Of a stretch of 8,250 nucleotides of DNA, positions 6,178-8,250 are shown piece by piece. Location: assembly GCA_947631715.1 (NCBI GenBank), contig CANRMK010000098.1:1-8250 (forward strand), written 5' to 3'. The notes below the pieces were generated by a model. It was not told where the DNA came from. It saw only the letters and a list, made by a program, of their open reading frames with translations, and ran no database searches. This stretch comes from an uncultured Acetatifactor sp. (lineage in GTDB: Bacteria > Bacillota > Clostridia > Lachnospirales > Lachnospiraceae). The number at the start of each line of letters is the position of its first letter. Within the stretch, counting starts at the first letter, position 1. The translations under genes were made by a program, and so were the position numbers.

Positions 6178-7123
6178 CTGACCCTCCCAAAAGAATCAAT
6201 CCGGCCGCGCCGTAGATACCGGCATCATTTCCCAGTGTGGCCAGGGCAAATCCTGTCTCCCTGCACGGCGGAAAAGCATACTTGCGAAATGCCGGCTTGA
6301 TAAAGTCAAACAGCACTTCCCCTGCCTTGGAGACACCGCCGCCTATGACAAATTTCTCAGGATTCACCACATTTGCCACAGCCGCAAGCCCTTTGCCCAG
6401 ATATGCGCCGAACCTCTCCGCAATCTCCTGAGCCACATCGTCCCCGGCCTTTACCGCATCGAACACAGCCTTGGCGGAAAGCTCCCCCTCTCGGAGAACA
6501 CTGGGCTTTTGATCCTCTGCCAGCCTTCTTTTTGCAAGGCGGACAACGCCTGTGGCAGATCCATACTGCTCCAGACAGCCCCTGCTGCCGCAGCTGCAGA
6601 CCTCCGTCTCCTCATCGTCAATGTGAATATGGCCGATCTCCCCTGCCGCCCCTTTGGCTCCGGTAAGGATCCTGCCGTCTACAATGATGCCGCCGCCCAC
6701 GCCGGTTCCAAGAGTTACAGTCACCATGCTGCGGCAGCCCTTGCCGCCGCCCTGCCACAGTTCTCCGAAAGCCGCCGCATTGGCATCGTTCGCCGCTTTT
6801 ACAGGTACATTAATATATGCATTCAGGGCCTTGGATATGTGAAAAGGCTTCCAACCCAGGTTCACGGCGCCGCCCACCAGCATTCCGCTGCCGTCCACCG
6901 CACCGGGCACCCCGATGCCGATGCCCGCAAGATCAGCCTCGCCCAGCCCGCGCTCTTTCATCTTTGCCTGCAGGCTTTCCGCTACATCGGGCAGGATGGA
7001 CTCACCGTCGTTCTCTTTCACCGTGGGGATCTCCCACTTGTCCAGCACACGGCCGTCCTCGTCAAAAAGCCCCAGCTTTACCGTTGTGCCTCCTACATCG
7101 ACACCAAAAGCATATTTCCCCAT
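6170..7123 (-). CDS. glk: ROK-family glucokinase
   Basis: A cytosolic sugar kinase of the ROK family, most likely converting glucose and ATP to glucose-6-phosphate at the entry to glycolysis. The 317 residues show the phosphate-binding loop DVGGTTVKLGL (9-19), NDANAAAFGE (112-121) with D113 as probable catalytic base, and the second glycine-rich motif LGTGVGGGII (138-147). The sugar-binding segment EIGHIHI (162-168) and the ROK zinc site, H165 with C176, C178 and C183 in CSCGSRGC, follow. GGGVS at 261-265 completes the adenosine pocket. All catalytic and zinc positions are intact and no N-terminal helix-turn-helix is present, which argues for an enzyme rather than a ROK repressor. It starts 27 nt after hprK behind a GGAGG about ten bases upstream, and its stop overlaps murB. 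N-acetylglucosamine or another hexose as substrate cannot be excluded. Confidence 0.9.
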   Translation of the reverse strand: MGKYAFGVDVGGTTVKLGLFDEDGRVLDKWEIPTVKENDGESILPDVAESLQAKMKERGLGEADLAGIGIGVPGAVDGSGMLVGGAVNLGWKPFHISKALNAYINVPVKAANDANAAAFGELWQGGGKGCRSMVTVTLGTGVGGGIIVDGRILTGAKGAAGEIGHIHIDDEETEVCSCGSRGCLEQYGSATGVVRLAKRRLAEDQKPSVLREGELSAKAVFDAVKAGDDVAQEIAERFGAYLGKGLAAVANVVNPEKFVIGGGVSKAGEVLFDFIKPAFRKYAFPPCRETGFALATLGNDAGIYGAAGLILLGGSDD

Positions 7124-7150
7124 GGAAACATTTCCTCCCCTCCCTAGGGT

Positions 7151-8098
7151 CTATTCGTCCTCTTCGTCCTCGTCCCGCTTCTTTGCCAGAGAATTCTGCA
7201 CTCTGGCATACAGCTCCTGGGCCGCATTGTAGCCCATCTTCTTCTGGCGGTGATTTACGGCTGCGGACTCACAGATGATCGCCAGGTTCCGCCCCGGGCG
7301 GATAGGGATATTGTGGCACACGATCTTATTGCCCAGGTACTCCGTATAATTTTCTTCCAGCCCCAGCCGGTCATATTCCTTATCCTTATCCCAGTCCTCC
7401 AGCCGGATGACCAGATCCACATTCTGGGTGTCCTTGACCGAAGATGCACCGAACAGCGCCTTGATATCCACAATGCCGATGCCTCTCAGCTCGATCAGAT
7501 GCTTTGTCACGTCAGGCGCCGAGCCCACCAGCGTATCGTCGCTGACCTTGCGAAGCTCCACCACATCGTCCGTCACCAGCCTGTGCCCGCGCTTTACCAG
7601 CTCCAGAGCCGCCTCGGACTTACCGATACCGCTCTCGCCCGTGATCAGGACGCCCTCGCCGTACACGTCCACAAGTACACCGTGCACGGAGATGCAGGGA
7701 GCAAGCTTTACGTTCAGCCACCTGATGATCTCCGCCATAAATGCTGATGTGGTCTTCTTGGTAGAAAGCAGGGGAACACGATGGGCAATGGCCGCCTCTA
7801 AAAAAATCGGATCCGGCTGCAGCTCCCGGCAGAATACAATGGCCGGAATGTCATAGCTCATCAGATCGTCGCATACCTCACGCCTTTTTTCCTCACTCAG
7901 GCTCGCTATGTAGGAATATTCCACAAATCCCACCACCTGTATACGGGTGGATTCAAAATGTTCAAAGTATCCGGTCAGCTGAAGAGCGGGACGGTTAATG
8001 TCGGGCTGTGTGATCCGAATCCCCTTTAACTCCAGCTCGGGCGTCAGATTCTCCAGCTTCATCTTTTCGATCACCTGGGTCAAAGAAATGCTTGCCAT
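7151..8098 (-). CDS. hprK: HPr kinase/phosphorylase
   Basis: This bifunctional cytosolic enzyme phosphorylates, and by phosphorolysis dephosphorylates, Ser46 of HPr or Crh. It is the sensor that links glycolytic flux to carbon catabolite control. The 315-residue length is normal. The N-terminal domain (about 1-130) is followed by a kinase core. The core has HGVLVDVYG at 139-147 with the family's catalytic His140, a P-loop GESGIGKS at 154-161 and the acidic pair D177/D178. The family signature LIELRGIGIVDIKALFG is at 201-217 and IPIRPGRNLAIICE at 264-277. The tail (308-315) is very acidic. The ATG is supported by alignment with Bacillus HprK, which has a similar N-terminus; the GAGGAG site lies unusually close, three bases upstream. 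It is the first clear gene of the operon, and its likely target is the HPr-like gene downstream at 3100-3360. Confidence 0.97.
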   Translation of the reverse strand: MASISLTQVIEKMKLENLTPELELKGIRITQPDINRPALQLTGYFEHFESTRIQVVGFVEYSYIASLSEEKRREVCDDLMSYDIPAIVFCRELQPDPIFLEAAIAHRVPLLSTKKTTSAFMAEIIRWLNVKLAPCISVHGVLVDVYGEGVLITGESGIGKSEAALELVKRGHRLVTDDVVELRKVSDDTLVGSAPDVTKHLIELRGIGIVDIKALFGASSVKDTQNVDLVIRLEDWDKDKEYDRLGLEENYTEYLGNKIVCHNIPIRPGRNLAIICESAAVNHRQKKMGYNAAQELYARVQNSLAKKRDEDEEDE

Positions 8099-8105
8099 GT
8101 TCTCC

Positions 8106-8207
8106 TCATTTCTGCGCGGCGGATTCTCTGCACTGTTTTCTGAAAAAGATGATTCCTGTCAGGTACGGCGCCGCCGCACCCGCGCCGACCTTCACACTAT
8201 TTTTCAT
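8106..8207 (-). other. Doubtful small ORF (33 aa) in the hprK leader
   Basis: An ATG at 8207 opens a 33-codon frame ending in TGA at 8106-8108, seven bases before the hprK start. A weak AGGTG lies seven bases upstream of the ATG. The product would have a short Gly/Ala-rich hydrophobic stretch (about residues 7-22) and a basic C-terminus. The same frame stays open to the window edge at 8250, so it could instead be the end of a longer upstream gene. Against both readings, the ATG lies within the -10 region of the best promoter, so the predicted hprK transcript would start inside the ORF. I do not recognise the sequence, and it is probably not translated from the hprK promoter. Confidence 0.2.
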
Positions 8208-8234
8208 TTTACCACACCTGAAGAATTCTGTGAA
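8206..8234 (-). promoter_or_regulatory. Probable sigma-A promoter of the hprK operon
   Basis: On the minus strand there is a -35 box TTCACA (8229-8234, five of six consensus bases), a 17-base spacer and a -10 box TAAAAT (8206-8211, five of six). A TG one base upstream of the -10 gives an extended -10 element. Transcription would start near 8199, giving a leader of about 100 nt before hprK. This is the best promoter match I found in the window. It fits a transcription unit running through glk, murB, rapZ, whiA and the HPr-like gene. The assignment is by consensus only. Confidence 0.6.
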
Positions 8235-8250
8235 GTAAATTTCTCCATAA

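Overview
The window looks like chromosomal core DNA from an anaerobic Firmicute of the class Clostridia, most likely Lachnospiraceae (Clostridium cluster XIVa). The reasons are the gene order hprK / ROK glucokinase / murB / rapZ / whiA / HPr-like, the strong AGGAGG-type ribosome binding sites and a GC content near one half. The family assignment is inference from gene content and order; no 16S or species marker is present. All genes that can be supported lie on the minus strand, so transcription runs from right to left.

Right to left: a good sigma-A type promoter (8206-8234) precedes hprK (HPr kinase/phosphorylase). It is followed closely by a ROK glucokinase, murB (8-nt overlap with glk), rapZ (nucleotide-binding adaptor), whiA and a small HPr-like protein. 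The HPr-like protein keeps the regulatory Ser46 but has Glu in place of the PTS phosphorylation site His15, so it resembles Bacillus Crh rather than a PTS HPr. Next comes a diacylglycerol-kinase-family lipid kinase with two possible starts. A separate extended -10 promoter (2042-2050) precedes a class II fructose-1,6-bisphosphate aldolase. The aldolase is followed 27 nt later by an uncharacterised 246-residue protein and a perfect 13-bp hairpin terminator (308-334). The left 300 bases are AT-rich and non-coding as far as can be seen, with two small repeat structures.

The theme is carbon-flux sensing tied to envelope synthesis. Glucokinase feeds the hexose phosphate pool and aldolase drains fructose-1,6-bisphosphate. 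In characterised Firmicutes that metabolite activates HPr kinase, whose only visible local target here is Ser46 of the Crh-like protein. MurB makes a peptidoglycan precursor, and RapZ and WhiA families are linked to cell-wall precursor supply and cell division. The yvcK gene that sits between rapZ and whiA in Bacillus subtilis is absent from this position. I see no mobile element, phage gene, CRISPR array, tRNA or rRNA, and no clearly new system. The most unusual points are the Glu15 Crh-like protein and the uncharacterised protein behind aldolase.
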